Program-made: the position numbers and the translations under genes
DNA from: Aphelocoma coerulescens
Lineage: Eukaryota; Chordata; Aves; Passeriformes; Corvidae
NCBI RefSeq assembly: GCF_041296385.1
Contig: NW_027184063.1
Coordinates: 930,001-994,000 of the forward strand
Direction of reading: 5' to 3'
Length of the DNA: 64,000 bases
The notes under the pieces: generated by a model
Seen by the model: only the letters and a program-made list of their open reading frames with translations
Told to the model about the DNA's origin: nothing
The model's database searches: none
Shown here: positions 1 to 12,169 of the stretch, piece after piece
Position numbering within the stretch: the first letter of the stretch is position 1
Layout: every line of letters begins with the position of its first letter

Positions 1-27
1 ACACTCGGGGCACTCGCAGGGCTTCAC
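1..27 (-). pseudogene. Zinc-finger remnant past the stop codon of the left zinc-finger gene
   Basis: Directly downstream of the stop at 28-30, the minus strand keeps the start of another C2H2 finger (linker, then a Cys-x2-Cys pair) in the same frame. The right-arm paralogue has the same remnant after its stop. The ancestral array was therefore probably one finger longer, or this finger is read by another transcript form. The window ends inside it. Confidence 0.6.
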
Positions 28-1524
28 TTACCGGTGGCTCCATTGGTGTCTGTTCAAGTGAGAGCTCTGGATGAAGCTCTTCCCACACTCAGGACACTTG
101 TAGGGCCCCTCCCCGGTGTGGATCTTCTGGTGGTAGATAAGTTTGTATCTCTCGGTGAAGCTCTTCCCACACTCAGGACACTCATAGGGCCTCTCCCAGG
201 TGTGGATGCGCTGGTGCCTGATGAGGTGGGCATTGGTGTTGAATCCCTGCCCGCAGTCAGGGCAGTGGAACAGTCGCTCCTCTGTGTGAATCCGCTGGTG
301 CTTGAGGAGCTCAGAGCTCATCTGAAACCTCTTCCCACACTCGGGACACTCATAAGGCCTCTCCCCAGTGTGGATCTTCTGGTGGTAGATAAGGTCGGAG
401 CTGTCTCTGAAGCCCTTCCCACACGCAGGACACTCATAGGGCCATTCCCCGGTGTGGATGCGCCGGTGCCTGATCAGGTGGGAGTTGCGTTTGAAGCCCT
501 TCCTGCAGTCAGGGCAGCGGAAGGGCCTCTCATCTGTGTGCGTCCGCTGGTGCAGGAGGAGATGGGAGCTGGTATGAAACCTCTTCCCACACTCAGGACA
601 CTCGTAGGGCCTCTCCCCGGTGTGGCTCCTCTGGTGGATGATCAGCTCAGAGCTCTGTCTGAAGCTTTGCCCACATTCCCCACACTCATAGAGCCTCTCC
701 CCAGTGTGGAACCTCTGGTGGAGAGTCAGGCTGTATCTGTGCCTGAAGCTCTTCCCACACTCCAGGCACTTGTAGGGCCTCTCCCCAGTGTGGCTCCTCT
801 GGTGGATGATCAGGCTGGAGCTGTGGCTGAAGCTCTTCCCACATTCCCCACACTCATAGGGCCGTTCCCCAGTGTGGATCATCTGGTGGCGGATCAGGCT
901 GGAGCTTGTGCTGAAGCCCTTCCCACATTCACCACACTCATAGGGCCGTTCCCCAGTGTGGATCCTCTGGTGGAGGATCAGGCTGGAGCTCCGGCTGAAG
1001 CTCTTCCCACATTCCAAGCACTTATGGGGCTTCTCCTCAGTTTGAAGCTGCTCATGGACCACCAGGTTTGAGCTCAGTTTGGATCTCTGACCACCTTCCG
1101 GGCACAGGGTGGGTCTTTCCTCCTCAGAGCACCCTGGGCTGCGTTTGCAGACCCTCCTCCTACGGGATCTCTGGGGCTTTTCCTCCCCGTTGGATTCCTG
1201 CGCCATGGAGCTGCTCAAAACGGCCTCTTCCACCAGGTTCTGCTGCGGGGATTTGTCCTCCCTGGTCTCCATCCTCAGCTCCTTGTCTGGGGGAGGAAGG
1301 ACAAGGAGAGGATGGGATTTGCCTCCGTGCCAGAGGGAAGGGGAAGGAGATCCCCCCAGTCCGTCCCCGGCAGGACGGCGTCGGCAGTGGGGTTGTCCTG
1401 CAGCCGGGGGTGATGCTGGGCTGGAAGATGGAGCAGGAGAGAGGGGGAAAGGGGCACTGACTTCCTCCTCACCTGCCTGGGGGTCCCGGGGCATCTTCCT
1501 CTTCCTCAGAGTCCCCTTCTCCAT
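28..1524 (-). CDS. C2H2 zinc-finger protein, 12 fingers, no KRAB (left arm)
   Basis: Probable nuclear sequence-specific DNA-binding protein. I read two coding exons. 1473-1524 carries the start codon and a basic stretch (RKRKMPRD); its acceptor lies at about 1552-1553 and its donor (CAG/GTGAGG) follows 1473. The exon 28-1286 has a CCCCCAG acceptor. Joined coding length is 1311 nt, 436 residues. The N-terminus has the acidic, basic and Ser-rich leader ([14 protein letters not shown]) of a passerine zinc-finger expansion, with no KRAB or SCAN box. Then come 12 tandem 28-residue C2H2 fingers (28 to about 1032), mostly with TGERP-type linkers; fingers 6, 9, 10 and 11 have altered linkers (TDERP, TEERL, TWERP, TGEGP). 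The frame is also open upstream through intron sequence to 1614, but the clean splice signals favour the 1524 start. The right-arm paralogue has exactly the same coding length. Target sites are unknown. Confidence 0.85.
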   Translation of the reverse strand: MEKGTLRKRKMPRDPQAGEEEVSAPFPLSPAPSSSPASPPAAGQPHCRRRPAGDGLGGSPSPSLWHGGKSHPLLVLPPPDKELRMETREDKSPQQNLVEEAVLSSSMAQESNGEEKPQRSRRRRVCKRSPGCSEEERPTLCPEGGQRSKLSSNLVVHEQLQTEEKPHKCLECGKSFSRSSSLILHQRIHTGERPYECGECGKGFSTSSSLIRHQMIHTGERPYECGECGKSFSHSSSLIIHQRSHTGERPYKCLECGKSFRHRYSLTLHQRFHTGERLYECGECGQSFRQSSELIIHQRSHTGERPYECPECGKRFHTSSHLLLHQRTHTDERPFRCPDCRKGFKRNSHLIRHRRIHTGEWPYECPACGKGFRDSSDLIYHQKIHTGERPYECPECGKRFQMSSELLKHQRIHTEERLFHCPDCGQGFNTNAHLIRHQRIHTWERPYECPECGKSFTERYKLIYHQKIHTGEGPYKCPECGKSFIQSSHLNRHQWSHR

Positions 1525-1619
1525 TTGGCAAAGGTTTGGGAATGGGAAATCCTGGTTTGGGGAAAAACAAGAGATAAGCACATTAAGTTTGAATGTCCCC
1601 CTGCCCAAGTCCATCTCTA

Positions 1620-2990
1620 CAAGTCATCGGGCATCTGGGATCCAGAAAAACCTCACAAACACCAAGATTCAGCCCTGAAAAAGCCTCACAGGAGTTCCCC
1701 CTCTCTAGTCCTGCCACTATGATGTTCGGGGATTCCCTCCTGTCCCAGCTGCTGGGGGTCATGCTTGTATTGGGGGTCCCCCATCTACTTGGTCCCTGCC
1801 GTCCCCAGGCTGCTGGGAATCCAAGAATCCAAAAAGCTCCCCCTTTAGTCTCTCCACTTAGGGATGCTGGGGGTTATGGCGTCCAAGGGGTCCTTCTCCC
1901 CTTATTCTCTGCTTTGGGGTGCAGGGGGTCCAAGGAGTCCCCCCCCCTCTCCAGGCTGTTGAGGGTCCCGCGAATGGCGGTGCTCCCCCCTCTCTGGGCT
2001 CCCCACTTTGGGGTCCTGGGGGTCACAGGGGTTTGCTCCTCCAGACTGCCGGGGCTACCCTGGTCCCGGCACTGCCCCTCTCTGCTCTCCCATCTCTGGG
2101 GGTCCTGAGGTTCCCCCCTCTGGCTCTCCATGGGGGTCCCGCAGCCCCCGGGCTCCGGACTGGAATTGGCTGTGCCTTACACTGGCAGACCCAACCCCCA
2201 CTGGGGGAGGGGCCCCATATCCCCCTGCCCGCTACCAAAGCTCCGCTGGCACCGCCACCAAGAACACTCAAAAACACCTCCTGGGGACCCCCTATGTCCC
2301 TGCAAGGGGCATTTTCTGCTCAGCTTTGGAGTTCTTCATACTCCAAACTTCCCCCCCAAAAAAACCCAACCCAGGGACCTCCCAAGATATCTGGGCCGAG
2401 CTCCCCCTTCCCAGGCACCTGCGGGATGGGGGGCGATGCTCCCATGGGTGGGGGGCTGTGAATTCAAGGAGCTCTCGAACTTGTTCTTCCTTCTCCTTTT
2501 CTTCATCCTCCCTTGTCCCTCCACATCCTCCTCCTCCACTTCCATTCCTCCTCCTCCTCCTCCTCCTCCCTAATCTTGTCTCCTTCTCCTACTTCCATCC
2601 CTTCTCGCTCTTCTTCTTCATTCCTCCTCTATCATCCCTCCTCCTCCTCTCCCCAGGACCAGCGACACCCTGGGTCCCCCATTCCTGAGCCCCTCGCAGC
2701 CCGCGGGAGCAGCGGGGATGGAGCCGGGACAGGTCGGGATGGGCAGCGCGGGGCTCTCGACTGCTCCCACCCGCTGGGGGCTGGGGAGCTCGGCTCGGAG
2801 AAAGGTGAGGGAAACTGGGAACACTGGGGGCTGCAGATCCCAACTGGGCCTTGCTGGGGACCCTGGGTGGGGACTTGCAGCCCTTGGGGCTCCTCTCGGA
2901 GCCTGGAGAGCCAGGAGGGGGAACGCAGAGAGGGCTGGGAGATCCCAGGAATGGCATCACTGGCAGTGACTGCTTTGTACTCGGGTAACT
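1620..2990 (-). promoter_or_regulatory. GC-rich block A, presumed 5' region of the left zinc-finger gene
   Basis: No coding exon is recognisable. The block is GC-rich, with a pyrimidine-rich tract (about 2480-2660) and a G/C stretch at 2690-2960. It lies upstream of the minus-strand zinc-finger gene and has counterparts at 44621-45760 (reverse complement) and, as a paralogue, in block B (5291-6296). On the minus strand a candidate 5' UTR exon ends just before a GTGCCxGGGA donor-like site near 2420. Promoter function is inferred from position and composition only. Confidence 0.45.
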
Positions 2991-5290
2991 AGAACCTTAC
3001 TGGGGCAACTGGGTGGGACTGGGAATGACTACAAGCATGCTGAGGCCAACTGGGATATACTGGAAGTATCCATAACCATACTGGGATTGACTGCAACCGC
3101 ACTGGGAGCAACCAGGACCATGCTGAGGAGAAATGGGACCATGCTGGGAGCTACTGGGAGAAAGTGGGAGTGACTGGGTCTGAACTGGGGGCAACTGGGC
3201 ACAACTGGGACCATGCTAGGAGGGACTGGGATCATATGGGGAGAGACAGGGACTATACTAGGGGCAACTGGGTTCATCTGGAACCACACTGGAAGATCAT
3301 GAGAGCAGCTGTGCCCATGCCGCAGTCATACTGGGATCCTCCAGGAACTGGCTGGGATCATACTGGCAGTGACTGGAAGAGTACTGGGGGTATCTGAGAG
3401 TGACTGCAATCATACTGGAATCAGACTGGGAGTGACCGGAAAGGTGCTGGCCATGACTGGAACCACACTGGAAGTGACTGGGAGCAACAGAGACCATGCT
3501 GGGAACAAATGGGATCGTATTTGGAGTAACTGGGAGTGACTGGATTCATACTGGGAGCAACTGGGCCCACACTGGCAGTGACAGGGAGACACTCTGGGCA
3601 TGACTGAAATAATACTGGGAGTATCTGGGAGTGACTGGGGTCATACTGGGGGTGACTGAATCATACTGGAGGGGGACTGGGTGCAACTGGGATCATACTG
3701 GAAGTGGCGGGAAGTGTCTGGGATCATACTGGCATTGAGAGGGAGCAGTTGGGATCACGTTTGGGGTAACTGGGATCATACTGGGAGTGACTGGAACCAG
3801 ACTGACAGTGGCTACGGTTCCTACAGGGATCATGCAGGGAGCCACTGGGATTACAGCAGGTGTGAACAGATCCGGACTGGGGCTTACTGGGAGCAACAGG
3901 GCCCATGTTGGGAGGAAAATGTGGACACATTGGGAGCAGCTGGGATCAGCTGGAATCATACTGGGAGCAACTGGGACAACACTTTGGGTAACTGCCAGAA
4001 ACTGGGATCATGGTGGAAGCAACTGGGGTTAACTGGGAAAGACTGGGATCATTCGGAGGTAACTAGAACCTTACTGGGGCAACTGGGAGTGCATGGGAAT
4101 GACTACAAGCATGCGGAGGCCAACTGGGATATACTGGGAGTGTCTGTAACCATACTGGGGCTTACTGGAATCACACTGATAACAGCTGGGACCATGCTGG
4201 GGACAACTGGGACCATGCTGGAGGCACCTGGGAGCAACTGGATCTATGCTGGGGGCAACTGGGCGTGACTGGGACTATTCTAGGGGCAACTGGGATCATA
4301 TTGGGAGGAACCGGGAACAACTGGAACTATGCTGGGGGCAAGTGAGATCATACTGGAATCACGGGGGAGCAGCTGGGTGAGACTGGGATCATACTGAGGG
4401 TTGAAGGAATCATCCTGGGATTGACTGGGAATGGCTGTGAGCAACTGGAATCATGCTGAAAGCAACTGGGAAGAAGTGGGAAGGACTGGGAGCATGCTGG
4501 GGGTGAATGGGATATACTGGGAGAGACAGGGAGTCACGGGGATCATACAGGAGGCTACTGGGCTCATGCTGGCACTGACAGGGAGAAACTGGGATCACAC
4601 TGGGGGCCACTGGCATCATACTGGAAGTGACTGGGATCATACTGGGATTATAGTGGGTGTCAATGGACCCTGACTGGGTGCTACTGAGAGCTACCAGACC
4701 CATGGTGAGAGCCTACTGGGGATACACTGGGATCAGACTGGGAACAACTGGGAATGATAGGATGCATGCTGGTGACAACTGGGATGTACTGGCAGTGACT
4801 GGGATAAAACTGGGGGTTAAGTGCACCATGCCAAGGTAACTGGGAGTGCCTGGGAATGACCACGAGAATGTTCAGGGCAACTGGGATATACTGGGAGTGT
4901 CTGAGACCATGCGGGTGGTGACTGGGACCACACTGGGAGCGACTGGGAATGTGCTGGGGGGAACTGGGGCCACACTGGGGGTAAGTGTGAGTGACTGGGG
5001 CCCTGCTGGGAGAGACTGGCATCATACTGGCAGTGACTGGGACTACGCTAAGGGCAGCTGGGAAAACTGGGAATACACTGGACAGAAGTGGGATGAACTG
5101 GGTGCAACTGTGGGACCATGCTGGGGAAAAATTGCATCATAACGGGGAATGGCTGGGAGTGACTGGGTTCATACTGGGAGCAACAGAGATCCTACAGGGA
5201 GTGAGGGGAAGTGACCAGGATCATACTGGGACTGAGTGGGCTCATACTGGGACTGATGAGGAAACTGGAACCACTCGGGGGAGATAACTG
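2990..5290. repeat. CTGGG minisatellite, left arm copy 1
   Basis: About 2.3 kb of degenerate tandem repeat in which CTGGG recurs about every 9-12 bases on the plus strand, alternating spacers such as ATCATA, AGTGA, AGCAA and ACCATG. The effective unit is a dimer of about 21 bases. Open frames across it are repeat artefacts. The same array, inverted, sits at 42311-44620. Confidence 0.9.
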
Positions 5291-6296
5291 GGCTCATACT
5301 GGGAGCAGCCATTTCCCGGCCCCGGGATCCCCGAGCCCCTTTCCCGGCCATGCCGCCCCTCCAGCCCCCAGACCCCCCCGCCGGGGTCCCGCCAATCCCA
5401 GGGGTCCCCCCCTCGGGATCCCCGCTTTGGGGTTCTGGGGGTCTCCTCTCTCTGGGGTCCCGCTTAGGGAAGCCGCGGCTCCCGGGGGTCCCCAAAACCG
5501 GTGTCCCCCCGCCCCCGCGTGGTCCCCACGTGGCCCCGGCAGAGCTCGGAGGGCCCGGCCCGGGAAGCCCAACCCCCACCGCGGGGGGACCCGCATCCCC
5601 CCGCCCCCGCCGGGGCTCTGCCGGCACCGCCACCGGGACCCCCCAAAAACACCTCCCGGGACCCCACGATGTCCCCCCGAGGGCATTTGCGGCTCGGCTT
5701 TGGAGTCCCGCAAGCTCCAAACATCCCCCAAAAAACCCCAAACCCAGGGACCTCCCGGGACATTTGGGACGAGCTCCCCCTCCCCGGGCACCTGCGGGAC
5801 GGGGGGCGATGGTCCCGGGGGGCTGCGAGTTCAGGCAGCGCTGGAGCCCAGCGCTTCCTCCTCTCCTCCAGCTTCCCGCTGCCGCTCCGCCTCTTCCTCC
5901 CTCCTCCTCCTCCTCCTCCTCCTCCTCCTCCTCCCGCCTCTCCCCAATCCCACCTCCGCCTCCTCCTCCTCCCCTTCCCTCGCAGCCCCGTTCCCGAGCC
6001 CCTCGCAGCCCGCGGGAGCAGCGGGGATGGAGCCGGGACAGGTCGGGATGGGCAGCGCGGGGCTCTCGGCTGCTCCCACCCGCTGGGGGCGGGGGAACCC
6101 GGCCCGGGGAAAGGAGAGGGAAACTGGGAACATTGGGGGCTGCACATCCGAACTGGGCCTTGCTGGGGACCCTGGGTGGGGACTTGCAACCCTTGGGGCT
6201 CCTCTCGGAGCCTGGAGAGCCGGGAGGGGGAACACAGAGAGGGCTGGGGGATCCCGGGAGTGGCATCACTGGCAGTGACTGCTTTGTACTGGGGTA
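5291..6296 (-). promoter_or_regulatory. CpG-island block B, paralogue of block A
   Basis: Strongly GC- and CpG-rich, with a (CTC)n run at about 5905-5940. It shares its core with block A (same order of landmarks, ending in a shared TGCTTTGTACT-like edge) and is about 97% identical by eye, over the stretch I compared, to the inverted copy at 41345-42310. It is probably a duplicated zinc-finger promoter or first-exon region. No convincing coding exon was found. Confidence 0.5.
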
Positions 6297-7605
6297 ACTG
6301 GAACCTTACTGGGGCAACTGGGTGGGACTGGGAATGACTACAAGCATGCTGAGGCCAACTGGGATATACTGGAAGTATCCGTAACCATACTGGGATTGAC
6401 TGCAACCGCACTGGGAGCAACCAGGACCATGCTGAGGAGAAATGGGACCATGCTGGGGGCTACTGGGAGAAAGTGGGAGTGACTGGGTCTGAACTGGGGG
6501 CAACTGGGCATGACTGGAACAATGCTGGGAGGGACTGGGATCATATGGGGAGAGACTGGGACTATACTAGGGGCAACTGGGTTCATCTGGAACCACACTG
6601 GAAGATCATGGGAGCAGTTGTGCCCATGCCGCAGTCATACTGGGATCCTCCAGGAACTGGCTGGGATCATACTGGCAGTGACTGGAAGAGTACTGGGGGT
6701 ATCTGAGAGTGACTGCAATCATACTGGAATCAGACTGGGAGTAGCTGGAAAGGTGCTGGCCGTGACTGGAACCATACTGGAGGTGACTGAGAGCAACAGA
6801 GACCATGCTGGGAACAAATGGGATCATATTTGGAGTAACTGGGAGTGACTGGATTCATACTGGGAGCAACTGGGCCCACACTGGCAGTGAGAGGGAGTCT
6901 CTCTGGGCATGACTGGAATAATACTGAGAGTATCTGGGAGTGACTGGTGTCATACTGGGGGTGACTAACCATACTGGAGGGGGACTGAGTGCAACTGGGA
7001 TCATACTGGAAGTGGCGGGAAGTGTCTGGGATCATACTGGCATTGAGAGGGAGCAGTTGGGATCACGTTTGAGGTAACTGGGATCATACTGGGAGTGACT
7101 GGAACCAGACTGACAGTGACTACGGTTCCTACTGGGATCATGCGGAGAGCCACTGGGATTACAGCAGGTGTGAACAGATCCGGACTGGGGCTTACTGGGA
7201 GCAACAGGGCCCATGTTGGGAGGAAAATGTGGACACATTGGGAGCAGCTGGGATCAGCTGGAAGGTACTGGAACCATGCTGAGGGGACTGAGACCACAAC
7301 TGGGGCAACGGGATTCATACTGGGAGCAACTGGGACAACACTTTGGGCAACTGCCAGAAACTGGGATCGTGCTGGAGGCAACTGGGAGTAACTGGGAAAG
7401 ACTGGGATCGTTCTGAGGGAACTAGAACCTTACTGGGGCAACTAGGAGTGCCTGGGAATGACTACAAGCATGCTGAGGCCAACTGAGATATACTGGGAGT
7501 GTCTGTAACCATACTGGGGCTTACTGGAACCACACTGGGAACAGCTGGGACCATGCTGGGGACAACTGGGACCACGCTGAGGGCACCTGGGAGCAACTGG
7601 ATCTG
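6297..7605. repeat. CTGGG minisatellite, left arm copy 2
   Basis: Nearly the same sequence as 2990-4250, beginning at the same point relative to block B as copy 1 does to block A. Block plus minisatellite therefore duplicated in tandem within this arm. It is cut off at 7605 by LTR-like sequence. Confidence 0.85.
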
Positions 7606-8032
7606 TGGCATTTAAGTAAAACCTTATAAATTGAAGGCCTTTTTGCCTTTTTAAAATTATTTCTCAGGCCTATTACTTGTGCTAGAGAAGGACCATGAGA
7701 AAAGTCCGTGAGAAGAAAAACAATTAATTTTTTCCCACGAGAATGTAGTGTCAACAGAAGCATGAAAGTTAAACAATAGAAGGAGAAAAACAGCAACATA
7801 TCTGCACCTGTTATTTTTCTGAATGCTTGAATGCTTTTGCCATAGGTAGCCAATGGTAGTATGTTGTAGTTAGTAATAACCAATGAGTCTATTGTAATAG
7901 TTTAGCAGCCAATGAATCTGTAACACGAATGATAACATACAAAAGGTGTGTAAAAGGGACTGCTTTGTTTAATAAATGGCTTTTTGGCCCTTGAAAGAGG
8001 CACTGTCCATGTGGTTCATGACTGTGCCCTTC
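7606..8032 (+). mobile_element. Probable solo LTR, family not identified
   Basis: An AT-rich block breaks abruptly from the minisatellite. It begins TGTGG and carries AATAAA near 7970 followed by a U5-like tail. No target-site duplication could be confirmed because the right edge abuts another LTR fragment. Confidence 0.45.
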
Positions 8033-8178
8033 TGCTGTTAAGTTCGGTTTGATTTTGGTTGTGTTCGGTTAAGATTAAGGGTATAAAGAGGGGGCAATTT
8101 TTGGAAATAATGGGATCTTCTTTGGACATACAAGGGAGTCTGTCTTCTTTGTTCCCCATTGCTACACAAATTGTATAT
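8033..8178 (+). mobile_element. 3' part of an ERVK LTR
   Basis: It matches the 3' part of the LTR at 17425-17839, including the TATA-like GGTATAAAGAGG, the polyadenylation region (GGAAATAA) and the ending CCCCATTGCTACA. Only the promoter-proximal 3' portion is kept. Confidence 0.7.
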
Positions 8179-8728
8179 TTATATTGCAGTATAGGATATA
8201 AAAACATGAATACACAATAGGTTGAATAGAAAAGAGTTCAAATTCCTAAAGAATTTTTCCATTTTCCAATAAATTTGTAAGGCACAAGAGCACAGTCTCC
8301 AGATTTCCTTTCTCCTGTCTCCGAGCCATTGATGTAGTTCCCACCTCAGTCCCAGGGAGTGCCCTGGGAGCAGCGACGGCTCAGCCTCAGCGCCCACGGG
8401 AGAGTTCCTGGCTGGAATCCGGAAAGGTTGGAGCCAGCTGGGATTGGGCTCTGCTCCCAGGGAGTGAGGGATGGGATGAGAGGCAATGGCCTCCAGCTGT
8501 TCCAGGCCAGGTTCAGCTTGGATACTGGGAACAATTAATGCCTGGAAAGGGTTTTCCAGCTCAGGGATGGGTTTTAACGGGATCCTGGAGCAATGGGAAC
8601 TGCACACGGTCGGACGCTTCTAGGCTGGATTTTGCCATGGTAAACAACCCTTTTCCTGGGTTTGGAATAAACCTGGAGTCAATCCAGGTCCCACACAGGG
8701 CTCTGGGCACAGCAGGGCCATGAGTGCC
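8179..8728. other. Unassigned sequence with a CR1-like fragment
   Basis: No gene is visible. At about 8470-8600 the text follows the 3' region of avian CR1 LINEs (GGCAATGGCCT, GTTCAGCTTGGATA, GGAAAGGGTTTTCCAG), diverged and without the terminal repeats. The rest shows nothing recognisable. Confidence 0.45.
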
Positions 8729-9848
8729 TGTCATGGTTTGGCACTGGCCCTGTGCCAGGCACCCACAAGAGTCACTCACTGACCCTCCCCTGCCACAGCT
8801 GGGCAGAGGAGAGAACAATGTAATGAAGGGCTGGGAGAAAACACTCCAAGGGCCAAACAGGCTCAGCTTAGAGGTACAAAGTGAGTTTATTACTGACAAA
8901 ATCAGAGCAGGATAATGAGAAGTAAAATGAGCCCTTAAAAATAACACCTTTTTTCCCCAAGCCCTCCCTCCTTCCCACCAACAGCATAGGGAGACAGGTT
9001 ACAGAGGTTTGCTCAGTTTGTGACCTGCTGCTCAGGGAGAGGAGTCCTTCCCTGGCTGCACCCTGGGGTCCCTCCCATGGGAGACAGCTCTCCATGAACT
9101 TCTCCAGCGTGGGTCCACTCTCACGAGCAGCAGTCCTGCCAAACCTGCTGCAACGTGAGTCCCTCCCACGGGCACACAGTCCTCCTAAAACTGCTGTGGT
9201 GTCAATCAGTCTTCCACAGGGTTCAGTCCTCCAAGGACAGGCTGTTCCAGCCTGGGAGCAGGGCCCTCACTGTTCACTGGGTCTCCCACTGGAGCACAGG
9301 CACCTTCAGGCATCCACATGCACTGGCATTGGCACCTCCTCCACGGGCTGTGGATGGATCTCTGCATCCCCTGTGGATCCCCACGGGCTGTGGATGGATC
9401 TCTGCATCCCCTGTGGATCCCCAGAGGCTGTAGGTGGATCTCTCCATGCCCCTTGGATTCCCATGGGCTGCGGGTGGATCTCTGCATCCCCCATGGATCC
9501 CCAGAAGCTGCAGGGGCACAGCTTCTTCACCATAGTCTTCACCACAGCCTGCAGAAGAATCTCAGCTCCAGCACTTGGAGCACCTCCTGCCCCTCCTTCT
9601 CCACTGACTCTGGTGTCTCAGTGTGGTTTCCCTCACATGTTCTCACCTCCTCCTCTTCTCTGGATAGGAAAAAACTGTGCGTGCCCACTTTGTTGTGATT
9701 TTCTTCTTAAATCTCACAGAGGTGTCACCAGCCTCTCTCATTGGCCCAGTTTTGGCTAGCAGCATGTCCATTTTCAGAGCCATCAGGGATTGGCTCTGTC
9801 GGACATGGTGAAAGCTTCCAGCAGCTTTTCACAGCAGTCACCTCTATG
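8729..9848 (+). mobile_element. Long ERVL-type LTR, copy L1
   Basis: It begins TGTCATGGTTTGG and matches, in opposite orientation, the LTRs at 25836-27748 and 48490-50655. L1 lacks the nested LTR those two carry, so it shows the older, uninterrupted form. The right end is cut by the minus-strand ERV at about 9849. Confidence 0.75.
9344..9505. repeat. Internal tandem repeat of the L1 LTR
   Basis: Four imperfect units of roughly 45 bases, each containing GGCTG, GGTGGATCTCTGCATCCC or a close variant, and TGGATCCCC. The related LTRs have three units (about 25985-26105) and two units (about 48875-48945). Confidence 0.8.
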
Positions 9849-10475
9849 GCTTATCACGGTGCCCCACAGTGGTAGGGAGGAGACGAGAGATCCAGCAAGC
9901 AGGCATTGTGCAGCAAGATTCCCTTATTTAATTATTTTACAAACTCTTTTATAGACTTTTTTTATTCATAGTCTTAATTGGTCAAAGGATCAACCACCCC
10001 TTGGGGTGATTAGCTAAAATCCTAAAACATCCATTGTCAAAATATTTTTCTACTGTACCATAAACAAAGCTTTGCAAGGTCGTAGGAGTTCATAGCTTAT
10101 AGACCTCTACTAATATATTCTGTGTGAGAGAAAAATATCTCATGGGACTGGAAAGAAGCAAGAAAAATTCTTGCTAGCAGCATATTTGTATCCACAATTC
10201 CCCCCCTTTTTTTTTTTAAGGTAACAATTCTACAAGGTATTAATCCTAAATAGAAATTTACATCAGTTATAGATTCTAAATATAGCCTTAAGGGCTTTAA
10301 CTATCTGACTCCATAACAAGAAATTTAAAGTTCAGTCTCTGCTTGTTGGAAGGACCATCCCACTCTTTGCTTGTGGAAAGACCATTCCAATCTCTGCTTG
10401 TGGAAGGACCATCCGCCTGATGGTTGACATCTTGGTCATCATCAGAAGAGTCATTAGGCTGATGATCTGCATTCT
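9849..10475 (-). mobile_element. ERVK fragment: end of pol plus 3' LTR
   Basis: Read on the minus strand: 10475 to about 10297 encodes an acidic pol C-terminus with DDQDV and GPSTSRD, matching the plus-strand ERVK near 23690-23790. A polypurine tract follows (A run then G run, 10201-10220), then an LTR starting TGTGGATACAAA at about 10198. It truncates both the L1 LTR and the 5' side of the host locus. Confidence 0.7.
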
Positions 10476-11133
10476 GGACACAGACCCGTCCCAGAGAGAA
10501 TATGACACGGACACGGAGTGGTCCCCAGAGGCAGATGACAGACACCAAGAGCTGTCACAGTGGATTGGTGTCACCTTCAGCACTGGGAAGAGACCCTTGA
10601 GCCCAGAGATGGAGAGGGAGGTGGTGCCGCAGCCTTGTTCCCCAGCGGGGCCTAGCATGCTGTCCCACCGGGCCCATGTCACCTTCGGCCCTGTGAAGAC
10701 ACCCTTGAGCCCAGTGATGGAGGAGGAGGAGAAGCCACAGCCTTGTTCCCCAGCGAGTGAGCACGAGGCAGAGCTGTCCCAGGGAGAAAGGAACAGCTCC
10801 CAAGGGGTGTCACAGGGGGAAGAGTGCGCGGAGCAGGAGCTGTCCTGGGAAGTGTCAGACAGGGAAGAGTGCACGGAAGAAGAGATGTCCCTCAGAGAAG
10901 CGAACAGCTCCCAGGAACTCTCGGACTGGGAAGAACACCTGGAGAAAGAGCTGTCCCAGGTGGACATCAACAGCCAGAAAGAAGTTTCCAACTAGGAAGA
11001 ACATGTTGGTCAAGCCCTTTCCCAACAGGAAGTGTCCCTTGGCCAGGACGTGACCCCAAGGAACAGCCATGGACCCTCTGCACACTCCAGCTGGGAAGAC
11101 GACAGTGACCAGGAGCTCGTGCAAGACCCCTGG
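10476..11133 (+). pseudogene. Unknown host gene, segment 1 (acidic, repeat-containing)
   Basis: I do not recognise the protein. The frame reads 218 codons with one internal stop (TAG at 10993-10995), probably from TGG because neighbouring repeat units have Trp there (SDWEEH). Two repeats of a motif VTFxxxKxPLSPxME...PQPCSPA lie at about 10568-10760. Then several 13-17-residue Glu/Ser-rich units follow (ELSWEVSDREE, QELSDWEEHLEK). The 5' end is lost to the ERVK fragment; the 3' end stops at the target site of the 11134-13897 ERVK, and the frame resumes at 13904. No start codon or promoter can be assigned. It is a decayed, possibly lineage-specific gene; a structural or disordered protein is a guess. 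Confidence 0.6.
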
Positions 11134-11625
11134 TGTTGCTGCCTGCCCCGGACGTGCAGCACCGCCCTAGGACTGGCCAGACAAGTCCAGACCTGTTCAA
11201 CCATGTGCTCTGATTCCCCTTTGTTCTAAGCATGGGTAAAACTTAAAGTAACACAGACTCCTCCAAAACAGTCTGATTGGCTGGTTATCCCAGGTCCACC
11301 CCTAGTTCTCCCCTTTCCCTTCCCCCAAATAAGAAGTGAGCCGAGCGGGATCTGTCCCCTCTTGTCCTGGCCACCCTTCTGTGAAGAGCTGCCCCTGTCT
11401 CTCTCTCGGGATGGGAGGAATAAACAAACAGTATTGAGGCACCGTTCAAGCTATATTTCTACCTCTTTGCTTCTGCTATTGACATTAGCTTTACAGCTAT
11501 AACTTGCTGCATTTCAGAGCCACCGAGTCGCTGGATTGTCCGTGCCGTCTCTCTATGCAGCTCGGAGCTTTCCAAGGCACAGAACAGTGAGCTGAACAAC
11601 TGAGCAAGCTGAGAACATCTCCACA
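11134..11625 (+). repeat. 5' LTR of the 11134 ERVK
   Basis: 492 bp. Contains an AATAAA polyadenylation signal at about 11419 and a CCCCCAAATAAGAAG promoter-like segment. Confidence 0.85.
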
Positions 11626-12169
11626 TTTGGCCCTCAATGCACTATCTCTGAACCTCGGTTCTACAGGGATTTTTGGGGTATCCTGGCAGACCACGTGTCA
11701 GCCGGAGTAAACCCTGTGTGTGCAGTGCCAGCACTCTGCAGCCTACTGTTGCTTTTTGTGCAATAGCTAGCTCAGAGCTTCAGCTAATCCCTCTCCACAT
11801 CACGTGGCACGGGAACAGCTGAAAAGGCAGGAGACCCATTTCACTGATTTCTTTTCTCCAGACCTGCTTTCCTGTAGTGAATCCAGAATTCTGATGAGTA
11901 TTTCCCCGCTGCTTTGGGGGCTCGTGTCTTAAGCTGGTTTTAGTGCAAATTTTTTCTTTTCCCCCTTTTTTTAGTGATTTGGGGCTGAGGAATTGTGGTG
12001 TTGCTTTCATAATGGGATCTGAAGTTTCTGCACACCATGGTTCAAAGCTACCATTCTTGTACTGGGCATAAATACCCTAAAAGTTTAGTTCAATCTTTTG
12101 TGCGCTGGCTTTTTCAGTACTTTCTTAATCTAACCTGCCAGGATTTATTGCAGAGGGTAATCATAGAGC

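Noticed and set aside
5291..6290. Open frames of 270-370 codons in blocks B and B', including one starting MEPGQVGMG
   Set aside because: GC-rich sequence has few stops, frames overlap on both strands, and the paralogous block A does not keep them.
2990..7600. Long open frames on both strands of the minisatellites, rich in WDHTG or SQYDPS words
   Set aside because: They are translations of the CTGGG repeat, overlap in several frames, and have no splice, start or family signal.
9206..9545. Open frames in the L1 LTR with repeated DAEIHPQP or WISASP words
   Set aside because: They translate the internal tandem repeat of a long LTR; no independent coding evidence.
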